From Piliocolobus tephrosceles (lineage: Eukaryota > Chordata > Mammalia > Primates > Cercopithecidae), in contig NC_045438.1 of the NCBI RefSeq assembly GCF_002776525.5, positions 159,826,920 to 159,890,919 of the forward strand: 64,000 nt of DNA, read 5' to 3'. Below, one piece after another: positions 36,701 to 46,899 of this stretch. Positions within the stretch are counted from its first letter, which is position 1. Each line of letters begins with the position of its first letter. A program made the position numbers and the translations under genes. The notes beneath the pieces were generated by a model, which worked only from the letters and a program-made list of their open reading frames with translations, was not told the origin of the DNA and ran no database searches.

Positions 36701-37290
36701 CCTACATTGCAGCAGAGCCATGAGGGGCCCCTAATGTCTGCAGGCTGTCAGAGAACAGATCCAGACCTCTAAGTACTATAAACCCATTACCTGCATTAGC
36801 CTATAATTGGAATACATTTATTCATGCTTTTTTAGTTCTTCAGGGTCTCCACATTGTATACCCACAGAGCATTAATTCCTATAAATGTTCTCTCTTTGCA
36901 GACTCCTGAAAATGGCTATACAGTCTTGGGTGGAAATTAACATTCAGTGAGAGAGGAAGAAAGTGCTGCATATGTAGTACAAGGTTCATATGCATTATCC
37001 AGCTCGTACTATGTTGTTTAATTTAGCACCTAGGCTGCTCCACCCAAATAATATTTGGATGCTTTCTGATGAATTTCTAGATATCACGTTTTTAATATTT
37101 TTCTATTTCAATGCAAGAGCTCCAACAGGCAGAAGATAATAAATATCAACTACTAACCCATCATTTTACTAATGGTCAGATGACTATCTTTGAAACTGTA
37201 AATTTCATTTCATCTCTTGAGGTTGCATCTCAATATATGGCACTTTTTATAAAGGTCCACACATAACAATCCAAAAAGCATGCAGAAATA
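33793..37290. other. Repeat-poor region, candidate conserved non-coding
   Basis: About 3.5 kb without a recognised SINE, LINE or LTR, in contrast to the rest of the window. The part at 36230-36950 has balanced composition, AT-rich homeodomain-like words (AGATTAATTAACTC, TAATTGGAAT) and G/C-rich words between them. No splice-flanked ORF was found. Function cannot be inferred from one sequence; a distal regulatory element is one possibility. Confidence 0.35.
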
Positions 37291-37294
37291 ACAA

Positions 37295-37625
37295 AATCAT
37301 TCTTAGCAAACTATCACAAGAACAGAAAACCAAACACCGCATGTTCTCACTCATAGGTGGGAACTGAACAATGAGATCACCTGGACTCGGGAAGGGGAAC
37401 ATCACACACCGGGGCCTATCATGGGGAGGGGGGAGGGGGGAGGGATTGCATTGGGAGTTATACCTGATGCAAATGACGAGTTGATGGGTGCTGACGAGTT
37501 GATGGGTGCAGCACACCAACATGGCACAAGTATACATATGTAACAAACCTGCACGTTATGCACATGTACCCTAGAACTTAAAGTATAATAATAATAAAAA
37601 ATAAATAAATAAATAAATAAAATAA
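37295..37625 (+). mobile_element. Short L1PA 3' end
   Basis: The extreme 3' end of a younger primate L1 (ATGTTCTCACTCATAGGTGG, AACAAACCTGCACGTTATGC, CCCTAGAACTTAAAGTATAA) with an AATAAATAAATAAA tail, 5'-truncated to about 330 bp. It contains a guanine-rich run (37423-37444) typical of L1PA 3' UTRs and an 18-bp tandem duplication at 37474-37509. No target-site duplication could be fixed by eye. Confidence 0.94.
37423..37444 (+). other. G-quadruplex-prone run in L1 3' UTR
   Basis: Four guanine runs of 4, 6, 6 and 3 separated by single adenines. This fits a parallel G-quadruplex pattern. Guanine-rich 3' UTR tracts are known for primate L1. Confidence 0.75.
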
Positions 37626-37689
37626 AATTTAAATCAATACTTTCTTTCTGAAGATAACACCTCACCCTAAGTTACTTAGAACCAAACCC

Positions 37690-37955
37690 AGCAAACACTA
37701 GCAAGTAGGTGCCTAGCACATAGAGAATTTTCCCTGTACCAGCACTGCTCTGAATACTTTACATATATTAACTAAGGTCACTTTGACAACTCTATGAGGC
37801 AGGTATTGTTATTACTATCTTCATTTTATTGATGAGGAAACTGGAGCACAGAGAGGTTAAGTAAATAACCCAAATACCCCAAGTTCACACAGCTGATTTA
37901 AAAATCTCTGTGTACGGGTCTGGGTTCTTAGCCACTTTGCAAAATTGCCTTGCCA
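37690..37955 (-). mobile_element. MIR SINE, minus strand
   Basis: The plus strand carries the reverse complement of MIR: ACTCTATGAGGCAGGTATTG, TTTTATTGATGAGGAAACTG, CACAGAGAGGTTAAGTAA and GTTCACACAGCTGATT, including the conserved core. It is full length or close to it. Confidence 0.93.
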
Positions 37956-38758
37956 AAAAAATAGTTAATACACCCAACATACAAATATTCTATTTGTACT
38001 CTACTAATGAATCTTAAAGTTAGGTATGACTATGCATAGATGTGTGTGCGTGTTGTTCGCAGGGATTTTACTCCTTCCACTGTCCCTCATTCCTCCTGCA
38101 TTCTCAATCATTCTCTCTGTACGTTCCCACTGGCATAAGGTGTGCTCTAATCTCTCCTTGATCCAACACCCCACTGTAGCAACCCTAGCTCCTTCCCAGG
38201 ACAACTTCTCCAAGCAGTTGTATTCACACACTGTCTCTACTTCCTCATGTCCTATTCACTCATCATCCCCTTAGGAATCTGCCTCTTTCCCCACCACCCC
38301 ACAGAAACTGCTCTGCTAAATCCAAAGGTCACTTTTATATTTTCATTCTGTTTAACCTTTTGGCAAATGGGAAATAATTACCACTCCCCCCTTCTTGGAA
38401 ATTGCTCCCTTTGTGGCTTCTCTGGCAACATTACTTTCTGCCTTTCTTCCTCCTGCCCACTTTCCTGGTCTCCCTTCGCTGCCACCTCCTCCTTTCCCCA
38501 AGCTAGGGTATGGGGGTTCTTCGGAGCCTGGCTCTGGGCCTCCTCTGCCACCTCTCATCCACTCCCCCACAGTTGAGTCATCCGCTACATGGATTCAAAA
38601 ACCATCTTTTGGCTCATTACGTCTTTACCTCCTCTTTTTGGCTTATGTCTTTACCTCCTCTTTTCATTCCAAATGTAAATATCCAACTGCGCCCTGACAT
38701 CTCAATTTAGATGTCTGACAGACCTCTCAGATTTAACATATATATAATAGAACTCTTG

Positions 38759-39066
38759 ACCAGGGATGGTGGCCCATGCCTATAATCCCAGCACTTTGGG
38801 AAGCCAAGGTGGGTGGATCACCTGAGGTCAGGAGTTCGAGACCAGCCTGGCTAACATGGCAAAGCCCCATATCTACTAAAAATACAAAAATTAGCCAGGC
38901 ATGGTTGTGGGCACCTATAATCCCAGCTACTTGGGAGTCTAAGGCAGGAGAATTGCTTGAACCCAGGAGGCGTAGGTTGCAGTAAGCCGAGATCATGCCA
39001 GTGCACGCCAGCCTGGTGCAGTGCAATGAGGCCACACTGAATCAAATGAGATAGACTCTGTCTCAA

Positions 39067-39113
<47 letters not shown>

Positions 39114-39123
39114 NNNNNNNNNN

Positions 39124-39180
<57 letters not shown>
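38759..39180 (+). mobile_element. Alu, plus strand, with long (AAT)n tail
   Basis: Begins CCAGGGATGGTGGCCCATGC. Near its 3' end it carries an unusual 30-bp insertion (AGTGCAATGAGGCCACACTG and following) before CAAATGAGATAGACTCTGTC. The A-tail has become an (AAT)n array. Flanks AATAGAACTCTT and AATAGAATAAAACTCTT suggest a target-site duplication. Confidence 0.93.
39066..39180 (+). repeat. (AAT)n microsatellite with a 10-N gap
   Basis: Sixteen or more ATA/AAT units on the left and about nineteen on the right of ten N at 39114-39123. The true array length is not resolved. On the minus strand it translates to poly-isoleucine, creating a false 150-codon ORF. Confidence 0.98.
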
Positions 39181-39182
<2 letters not shown>

Positions 39183-39525
39183 GAATAAAACTCTTAATTT
39201 TTCCACACAACTCTGATCTTCCCACCAAAACAAAACAAAAAAAGATACTACCTTCCACGCAGTTGCGTAAACCAGAAATCCAGGTCATCCTTGTCCCCTC
39301 CATTTCTTCTCATGCTCCACATCCAGTCTGTCAGCATGTTCTGTTTACTCTGATCTGTGTCACTTGTCTGATATTGGTTGAAGGGTGGATATTTTATCCA
39401 GCTCTGACCACCAGGAATGAGGGGGAGATTTTCTTCATCTATGAAAACACACAGGAGGAAATGCCTATCTAGCCCAGGGTATGGCTGAAGCCACTGCTGC
39501 TTTGTGGTTCTGTGAGGAGACATCA

Positions 39526-39700
39526 TCAACAAGGCAAGAATAACAGAGCAGAAAGATGGTGAAGACCTGGGTATTGATTGGGCCACTGACTTGACCAATG
39601 CTGCAGGTATACTACCTGTGCACTTCCTATTATGGGACAAAATAAACTCCTCATAACTTTAGTTGCGTCTTGTGTTATTTGAAGCCAGAAGCAAACCAAG
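39526..39700 (+). repeat. Unnamed interspersed repeat, module copy 3
   Basis: AACAGAGCAGAAAGATGG, GAAGACCTGGGTATTGATTG, GTGCACTTCCTATTATGGGA and a poly-A-signal-like AAAATAAACTCC match in order the module at 7730-7935 and 10990-11180. I cannot name the family. Confidence 0.45.
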
Positions 39701-39726
39701 TGCCACATCTCTTCTCTATCATTTAT

Positions 39727-40225
39727 CTGCATAACAAATTACCTCGACATTTAGTGGCTTAAAATGACAATAAATATCTCCCAGTTCCTTCGGGTCAGGA
39801 ATTCAGAAGTGGCTTAGCTGGGTGGTCCTGGTTTGGGAGGTGTCTCATGAGGTTGTAGACATGATGTCAACTGGGGCTACAGTCAATGGAAAGCTTAACT
39901 GGAGCAGGTGGATCCACTTCTACAGTGGTTCATTCACATTCACAAATTAATGTTTGCTGTTGGCAGAGGCCTCAAGCTCCTTGCATGTGAGATACTCCGC
40001 AGACTGCTGCGAGTCCCCACACCATAGCAGCCGACTTTTCCCAGAATGAGAGATACAACAGCAAGCAAGTCAAGTAGAAGCTGTTCTTTTTAATGGCCTA
40101 ACCTCAGAAATCACAAAGCATCACTTCTACCACATTCTATTCACTAGGAAAGAACCACTGAGTCCAGCCCAGATATAAGAGATGGAAATTAGGTACCATC
40201 TTAGGAAAGAATTGGTGGACATTTT
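39727..40225 (-). mobile_element. MLT1-like LTR candidate, minus strand
   Basis: CATAACAAATTACCTCGACA, TTTAGTGGCTTAAAATGACA, GTGGCTTAGCTGGGTGGTCC, AACCTCAGAAATCACAAAGC and CATTCTATTCACTAGGAAAG follow a common ancient MaLR/ERVL-type LTR in reverse orientation. Boundaries are approximate and no duplication was found. Confidence 0.6.
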
Positions 40226-40318
40226 TACAATTTCTTTTTATTTTTTAATTGAAAACTAATTGTGCATACTCATGAGGTATATAGTGATGTTTCAATACAT
40301 ATAATGTATAGTGGTAAT
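40217..40318 (-). mobile_element. Short L1 3' UTR fragment, minus strand
   Basis: TTTTTAATTGAAAACTAATTG, read with TACTCATGAGGTATATAGTG and TTTCAATACATATAATGTAT, resembles the reverse complement of an old L1 3' UTR. Confidence 0.5.
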
Positions 40319-40329
40319 TATTTCAAAGC

Positions 40330-40640
40330 CACCACACGCACCTTTTCTCACTGCATTCTAGTCCCAGTGATCTTCTTTCAGTTCCTAGAATTTGCTAAAC
40401 TCCTTTTTAGCCCCAAGTTCTTCCACATGTCCACACATCTGTCTGGGAGGTTCCCCTCCTGGCTGACCTTCCCTGAATACCTTGCTTCCCCCACCCCATT
40501 AATCTCTATCTTTGTCCCTTGCATGTTGCATGATGGAAGGGCCAGTTGTTGTCTAGTTTAGCATTATATGCCCAATTCTTAATACAGTATCTGGCAGGTA
40601 GCAGGCACTCAAAAAATAGTTACTGAATGAATGAATGAAA
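40330..40640 (+). mobile_element. L2 LINE 3' end
   Basis: CTTTCAGTTCCTAGAATTTG, GACCTTCCCTGAATACCTTG, AGTATCTGGCAGGTAGCAGG and the terminal GAATGAATGAATGAA match the L2 3' end. It is probably the continuation of the L2 at 38040-39350, separated by later insertions. Confidence 0.78.
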
Positions 40641-40849
40641 AAAAGAATATAGGTATCCATCCACAAAATGTTTTTAGAGAGCTGCAAAAACTGTTCAGCA
40701 AAATCATTCAGGCGAAAATGTCTAACATGATAAGGTGCTTAAGAAGTTTAATATGGAAAGTGACATTCTAGCTATCTTTTGAATATTTAAAGGGCTATCA
40801 TTGGGGAAAAGATTAAATTTGTCCTTTATTATTCATGGAGTAGAATTAG

Positions 40850-41125
40850 AATGAATGGTTAGAAATTATGGGAAAACAGTTTAGTTGAATAAAAGAAAGA
40901 CCTTTCTAACAATTAGAGTTATCTAAAAAAGTAAAACCAGTTGACTTACAAGAGAGTAATTTTCCTGTCATTGGAAATGTCCAAACATATATTATAAGAC
41001 CACCTGACTACCACGTCAGAGAAGAAATTCAGATATTGGATACCAAATGGACCAGATGGCCCTAGGCCCCCCACCTTTTTTTTTTTTTTTTTTTTTTTGC
41101 ATTCTTGGATTCTGTAATACAAGCC
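40850..41125 (+). mobile_element. L3/CR1-like LINE 3' end
   Basis: GAAAGACCTTTCTAACAATT, AGTAATTTTCCTGTCATTGG, GACCAGATGGCCCTAGGCCC and CTTGGATTCTGTAATA match the 3' end typical of CR1-clade LINEs (L3 in mammals). A 23-base T run interrupts it at 41076-41098. Confidence 0.6.
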
Positions 41126-41146
41126 TTAACGAAATATACATTTGTC

Positions 41147-41513
41147 TCAGTTCATTTGTGCTTTTGTAACAGAATGCTACAGACTGAGTAATTTATAATA
41201 ATAGAAGTTCATTTTATCATAGTTCTAGAGGCTGAGAAGTCCAAGATCAAGGCAGTTGCAGATTCAGTATCTGCTGAGGTACCATTCTTCATTGATGACA
41301 CTTTGCTACTGCATCCTCACATGGGGGAAGACGGAAGGGAAAGACAGTCAGGTAGCTCTCTGAAGCCTCTTTTACAACCGCATTAATCCATTCATAAGGA
41401 CTACCCCTTTGTGAATTAATCACTTCCCAAAGACTCATCTTTTAATAACATCATATTGGGGATTCAGTTTCAACACACAAATCCTGGGTGGGACAAAACA
41501 TTCAAACCATATA
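41147..41513 (-). mobile_element. MST-type MaLR solitary LTR, minus strand
   Basis: GTAACAGAATGCTACAGACT, GAGTAATTTATAATAATAGA, TCCTCACATGGGGGAAGACG, TTGGGGATTCAGTTTCAACA and ACAAAACATTCAAACCATA are the reverse complement of an MST-group LTR. No internal sequence is present. Confidence 0.85.
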
Positions 41514-41867
41514 TTTTAAAAGTTCTAACTTTTTTTTGGAATGTAATAAAGAGATAAACTTTAATTTTAAAAAAATTCTCTCTATACTGTCATGCTTTGG
41601 GAAATCTTGTTTAGGCAGAAAATTTTAAAAAAATTAAATGTTTCTATTCCTAATTATTATAATAACACATTTATTTTTAAAATGTAAATATTGTTATATA
41701 TTGATGCAATATAGGCATTGACCTCAGAAGAGCTAAAGCAATTTTAACTGAATGCTTCACTATATGGCATATTTTCTGATTTCTCTGGTTTCTAGAAATA
41801 AGTTTTAGTTTCTACTCCTGCACTAAAGCAATTTTTAAACCCTGCATTAAAAAAAAGAGTACTCTTT

Positions 41868-42427
41868 AAGAAATAACACAAATATCCTTTAACAGGTGAA
41901 TATACAAACAGTAGTACATCCATGCCATGGAATTTTATTCAACAATAAAAAGGAATGAACAATCAAACCAGCAAAAGACATGTAGGAATTTTAAATGCAT
42001 ATTGCTAAGCAAAAAAAAAAAGGCCTATCTAAAAGGGATATATACTGTATGATTCCAACTATATGACCTTCTGAACAAGGCAAAACTATGGAGACAGTAA
42101 ACAGATCAGTTGTTGTCAAGGGTTCAGGGGAAGGAGGGATAAATAGGTGGGGCGCAAGAAATTTTTAGGCAACGAAACTATTTTGTATGACACTGTACTG
42201 ATGAATACATGTCACTATACATTTGTCCAAACTTATAATGTAAAACAGTGGACTCTAACATAAACTTTAGTTAATAGTAATGGATCAATATTGGTTCATC
42301 AATTTTAACAAATGTACCACACTTAAGCAAGATGTTAATAATAGAGGAAAATAGATGAGAGGGAGTATATGGGAACTCTGTACTTTCTGCTCACACTTTG
42401 TGCAAACCACTACACAGTTTCCATATG
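41868..42427 (+). mobile_element. L1ME/L1MD-like 3' end
   Basis: ORF2 C-terminal text (AACAGGTGAATATACAAACA, CAACAATAAAAAGGAATGAA) runs into a 3' UTR (GTATGATTCCAACTATATGA, CAGATCAGTTGTTGTCAAGG, ATACATTTGTCCAAACTTAT). Only the 3' end of the element is present. Confidence 0.8.
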
Positions 42428-42428
42428 A

Positions 42429-42500
42429 GATATATATACACACACACACACACACACGTATACATATATGCAATATATTTATTTTATTATATATATAAAT
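42429..42500 (+). repeat. (TA)/(AC) compound microsatellite
   Basis: A TA run, about nine AC units, then TA-rich sequence. Confidence 0.95.
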
Positions 42501-43011
42501 GATTGCAGTGATATTTAAGTACAAATTGTAAGAAACAAGTACTAAGTTATTTGAATCAGGCACAGAAAGGGGCAATGATTAGGTATAAAATAGTTGATCC
42601 AAACTTTGGAGGATTGTAGAATTTGGAGGAAAAAAAAAAAAAACACAGAAAAAAAGATACAATCTGAGCTAGTGAAACAAAACAAAGAAAGGCACAAAAC
42701 AGGAAGCACTACTAGTAGGGGTACTTCTACCAATAATAACGAATATTATAAATATTCCTACATGACACTGTAGAATTGGCCTTGACTGGGCTTGTGATTT
42801 GATGAATTCAAAAAATAATTTAATTGACCAAGACACTGCAATAGGGTGACAACGTTTCCAGATGTTCCTAGTCCTCAACTCTGCCCTCAAAAGGCTTGCT
42901 GGATGGCACGTACCGCCACTCTTCAAAGTCATAAGGATGAGAATTCATGATTGCATAAAACAAAGAGTAAATCAAGGAAGTAGTGTAAACATTTGGATAA
43001 CAGACCGCACA
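42501..43011. other. No recognisable feature
   Basis: Single-copy-like DNA with a 13-base A run near 42630. No support for any gene. Confidence 0.5.
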
Positions 43012-43753
43012 ACTCTACCAACCCCCGCTCCTGCTAGCCAGGTGGAACTTGCTGGCTTAGGCGTCAGCACAGCAGCCCCACTCCTACCTGAACTCTGCCA
43101 AGAGACACAGTCCTGGGTTCTTCTGGGAAACACCTGGACGACAGTCCATGCTATTTCATCCACCCCTGCTGCTCCTAGCCAGACAAGACTTATTGGTATG
43201 GGTGGCACCCAAGCAGGGGAGGAGCCCCCGCTCCCAGAACACTGAGAGGAGTGAGACATGTGAATTCATGGGCAGATGGGGGAACAAGATATGCCTCCTT
43301 CTGCAAGGCCAGTCGGGAAGAGGTGTGGCCTGTCTGCCAGCCATGGCCTCTCCCTGAGGGAAAGAAACGTGAGTGTGGCACCAGTGATCAGAGGAGGCTC
43401 CTCCAAGGCTCTGGAGCAAACCTGTGAGGATGTCATCTCTCTCCCCACATCACACAGCGCTACTGAGAATGTGCTAAAACACAAAAGAGCCATATGACTG
43501 AGTAAGAGCCTATCTGCCAGCCTTCACTATTAAGTGTCATCTACTGGATCACAGCCCAAATTAGAATGACAAAAATATTTTGCCAGTATACAGTGCCTGT
43601 GAAACCCTAGGCAAAAATCCAGCCACAAATAAAAATCCTATACAGAGCCTTGGCACTCTGAAAGTACCTAGAAATGAAGCCAACTGACTATATTTATCTT
43701 ACATAACAGTTAAAGGAACACCAGCTCTCTCAGATGAGAAACAATAAAAGCAA

Positions 43754-43795
43754 GACACTCTGGCTTTTTCCAGCCACTTAAAAAGCCAGAGTGTC
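43754..43795 (+). other. Perfect 16-bp hairpin upstream of L1 ORF1
   Basis: GACACTCTGGCTTTTT (43754-43769) and AAAAAGCCAGAGTGTC (43780-43795) are exact reverse complements around a 10-base loop. It lies 67 bp before the candidate ORF1 start at 43862. As RNA it would form a stable stem in the L1 leader. Confidence 0.9.
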
Positions 43796-43861
43796 CCCTT
43801 ACCTCCAAACAAATGCACTAGTCTCCCAGCAATGGTTGTTAACCAGACTGAAATTATTGTA

Positions 43862-45000
43862 ATGACAGAGATAGAATTCAGAATCTGGATGGCAAGGAAG
43901 CTAATCGAGACCTAGGAGAAAGTTGAAAAACAATCCAAGGAATCCAGTAAAATGATTCAAGACATGAGAGGGAAAATAGTCATTTTAAGAAACAATCAAA
44001 CTGAACTTCTGGAATTAAAGAATTCTCTACAAAAATGTCGTAATACAGTCAGAAACATTAATGACAGAATAGACCAAACTGACAAAAGAATCTCAGAGCT
44101 CAAAAACCAGCTCCTCAAGTCAATTCAGTCAGAAAAAAATATAGAAAAAGGAATTTCATTAAATGAACAAAACCTCCAATAAATATGAGATTATGTAAAG
44201 AGGACAAATATATGACTCATTGACATATCTGAGAGAGAAGAGAGAGTAAACAACTTGACAAACATATTTAAGGATATAGTCCATGAAAATTTCCTCAGTC
44301 TCACTAGAGGGGTGGACACACAAATTCAAATACAGAGAACCCCTGTGAGCTACTGTACAAGGTGACCATCCCCAAGATACATAGTCATAAGATTCATCAA
44401 GGTCAATGCAAAAGAGAAAATCTTAAAGGCATCTAGAGAGAAAGGTCAGGTCACTTATAAAGAGAATCTCAGCCGGGCACAGTGGCTCATGCCTGTAATC
44501 CCAACACTTTGGGAGGCCGAGGCAGGTAGATTGCCTGAGCTGAGGGGTTTGAGACCAGTCTGGGCAACATGGCAAAACCCTGTCTCTACTAAAAATACAA
44601 AAATTAGTGGGGCATGGTGGCACATGCCTGTAATCCCAGCTTCTTGGGAGGCTGAGGCAGGAGAATTGCCTGAACCCAGGAGGCAAAGTTTGCAGTGAGC
44701 CAAGATCACGCAGCTGCACCCCAGCATGGGCGACAGAGCAAGACTCAATCTCAAAACAAACAAACAAAAAGAGAATCTCAGGAAACCATCAGCAGGCATC
44801 TCAGCAGAAGCTTTATAAGCCAGAAAGGAAACATCCTCAAAGAAAAGAAATTCCAGCCAAGAATTTCATATCCCTCCAAACTAAGCTCCATATGCAAATG
44901 AGAAATAAAATTCTTCTCAGAAAAGCAAACATTTAGGGATTCATTGCCACTAGACCAACCTTACGAGAGGTCCTTAAGGGAGTACTAAACATGGAAATGA
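43862..45000 (+). pseudogene. L1 ORF1 remnant
   Basis: An ATG at 43862 opens MTEIEFRIWMARKLIE, a start expected for this L1 group. It is followed by a TAG at 43913-43915. The frame reopens and from 43952 encodes a coiled-coil-like stretch (LLELKNSLQKC, RISELKNQLLK), then stops at TAA where an Arg or Glu codon is expected. ORF1p of active L1 is an RNA-binding trimeric chaperone. Here an Alu (44472-44767) and several further stops separate the RNA-binding and C-terminal parts (text resumes CAAGAATTTCATATCCCTCC). It is not functional. Confidence 0.8.
44472..44767 (+). mobile_element. Alu, plus strand, full length
   Basis: Begins GCCGGGCACAGTGGCTCATG and ends in CAAACAAACAA. An exact 13-bp target-site duplication, AAAGAGAATCTCA, occurs at 44459-44471 and 44768-44780. 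It is inserted in L1 ORF1. The 114-codon minus-strand ORFs are translated Alu. Confidence 0.97.
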
Positions 45001-45536
45001 AAGATTGATACCTACCAGCATAAAAACACACTCAAGTACATAGCCCATAGATAATACAAAGCAATTACACAACCAAGTCTACAAAACAACCAGCTAACAA
45101 CATGATGACAGAACCAAAACCTCACATATCAATACTAATCCTGAATGTAATGGTCTAAATGTCCCACTTCAAAGGCATAGGATGGCAAGGTAGATAAAAA
45201 CACAAGACCCAAAGTAAAGGGATGGAGAAAGATCTACCGCGCAAACAGAAAACAAACACACACAAAAAAAGAGCAGGAATCATTATATTTACATCACATA
45301 AAACAGACTTTAAATCAATAACAGTCAAGAAGCACAAAGAAGGGCATTACAAAATATGAAACTTCATGTGAAATTTCAACAAATTTCAATCTGTTTTTTC
45401 ATCTATCAATGAAGAAAAAACAAAACAAAACAAAAAAAAAAACTTGAAGCCAATATCCGTGACAAACATAGATGCAAAAAACTTCAACAATATATTAGCA
45501 AACTGAATCTAGCAGCACATCAAAAAGCTAATTCAC

Positions 45537-45835
45537 AACCAGGCATGGTGGCTCATGCCCGTAATCCCAGTACTTTGGGAGGCCAAGGTGGGCACATCAC
45601 TTGAGGTCAGGTGTTCAAGACAAGCTTGACCAACATGGTGAAACCCTGTATCTACTAAAACTACAAAAAATTAGCTGGGGGTGGTGGTGTGTGCCTGTTA
45701 TCCCAGCTACCCGGGAGGCTGAGGTGGGAGGATCACTTCAGCCCAGGAGGCAGAGGTTCAGGCGAGCTGCGATTGCACCACTGCACCCCAAGCTGGGCGA
45801 CAGAGCAAGACCCTGTTTCCAAAAAAAAAAAAAAG
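45537..45835 (+). mobile_element. Alu, plus strand, full length
   Basis: Begins CCAGGCATGGTGGCTCATGC and ends in a run of A. Inserted in L1 RT. Only a short imperfect flank repeat (around TTCAC) can be seen. The 85- and 75-codon ORFs are translated Alu. Confidence 0.95.
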
Positions 45836-46819
45836 GTGAGTTCACTAGGATCAAGTAGGCTTTATGTCTGGTTTGCAAGGTTGGTTCAACATACACAAAT
45901 CAATAAATGTGATTGACCACATAAACAGAAAAGCAGAAACCGTACAATCATCTCAACAGATGTATTAAAAGCTTTTAATAAAACTCAACATCCCTTCATT
46001 ATAAAAACCCTCAACAGACTGGGCATTGAAGGAACACACGTCAAAATAATAAGAGGCAACTATGACAAACCCACAGCCAGCATCATACTGAATGGGGAAA
46101 ATGCCAGAACCACTCCCCTTGAGAACTGGAACAAAACAAATATGCCCACTCTCTCTACCCCTATTCAAACATAGTACTGGAAGTCCTAGTCAGAGAAATC
46201 AGGCAAGATAAATAAATAAAAGGCATCCAAGTAGGAAAAGAAGTCATCAAACTATCTCTCTTCACTGACAATATGATTCTATACTTGGAAAACCCTCAAT
46301 ACTCCATCAGAAGAGTCTTAGAACTGACAAACAACTTTAATAAAGTTTCAGGATACAAAAATCAATGTAGAAAAATCAGTAGCATTTCTATACACCAATA
46401 ATGTCCAGGCAGAGAGTCAAATCAAGAATACAATCCCACTTAACAAAAGCCACAAAGAAAATGAAATGCCCAGGAATATGACTAACCAAGGAAGTGAAAG
46501 ATCTCTACAAGGAGAACTACAAAACATTGCTGATAGAAATCAGAGACAACACAGATAAATGTAAAAACATTCCATGCTCATAGATGGGAAGAATCAATAT
46601 TGTTAAAATAGCCATACTGCCCAAAGCAATTTACAGATTCAATGCTCTTCCCATTAAACTACCAATTGTCATTCTTCATAGAATTAGAAAAAAACTATCC
46701 CCAAATGGAAACAAAAAGGAGGCTGAATAGCCAAAGTAATCCTAAGCAAAAATAACAAAGCCAAAGGTATCACACTATCTGACTTCAAACTATACTATAA
46801 GACTACAGTAACCAAACTT

Positions 46820-46899
46820 GTACAAAACAGACCCATAGACCAATGGGTCTTGTACAAAAAAAATTGGTACCTGTACAAAAACAGACCCATAGACCAATG
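46820..46899 (+). repeat. Local duplication with intervening inverted-like filler
   Basis: GTACAAAACAGACCCATAGA (from 46820) recurs as GTACAAAAACAGACCCATAG (from 46873). Between them, GTCTTGTACAAA and TTGGTACC look like a partial reverse-complement reading of the same local L1 text (AGACCCAT is followed closely by ATGGGTCT). Confidence 0.8.

Larger units (their letters stand above)
38040..39350 (+). mobile_element. L2 LINE fragment, split by Alu and microsatellite
   Basis: ATGTAAATATCCAACTGCGC, CTCAATTTAGATGTCTGACA and ATAATAGAACTCTTG, followed after the Alu by GGTCATCCTTGTCCCCTCC and CTCCACATCCAGTCTGTCAG, match the order in the L2 reverse-transcriptase end. The 38040-38580 part is more diverged. 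It is probably the same copy as the L2 tail at 40330-40640. The 109- and 100-codon ORFs here lie in L2-derived pyrimidine-rich DNA and are not genes. Confidence 0.7.

Noticed and set aside
38851..39303. 150-codon minus-strand ORF with a poly-isoleucine stretch
   Set aside because: It is an antisense Alu plus an (AAT)n array that crosses the N gap.
42862..43419. Overlapping ORFs of 127, 95 and 87 codons on both strands as a GC-rich gene or CpG island
   Set aside because: The region lies just ahead of L1 ORF1 on the same strand and reads as a primate L1 5' UTR. The ORFs overlap antisense, as expected by chance in GC-rich DNA.
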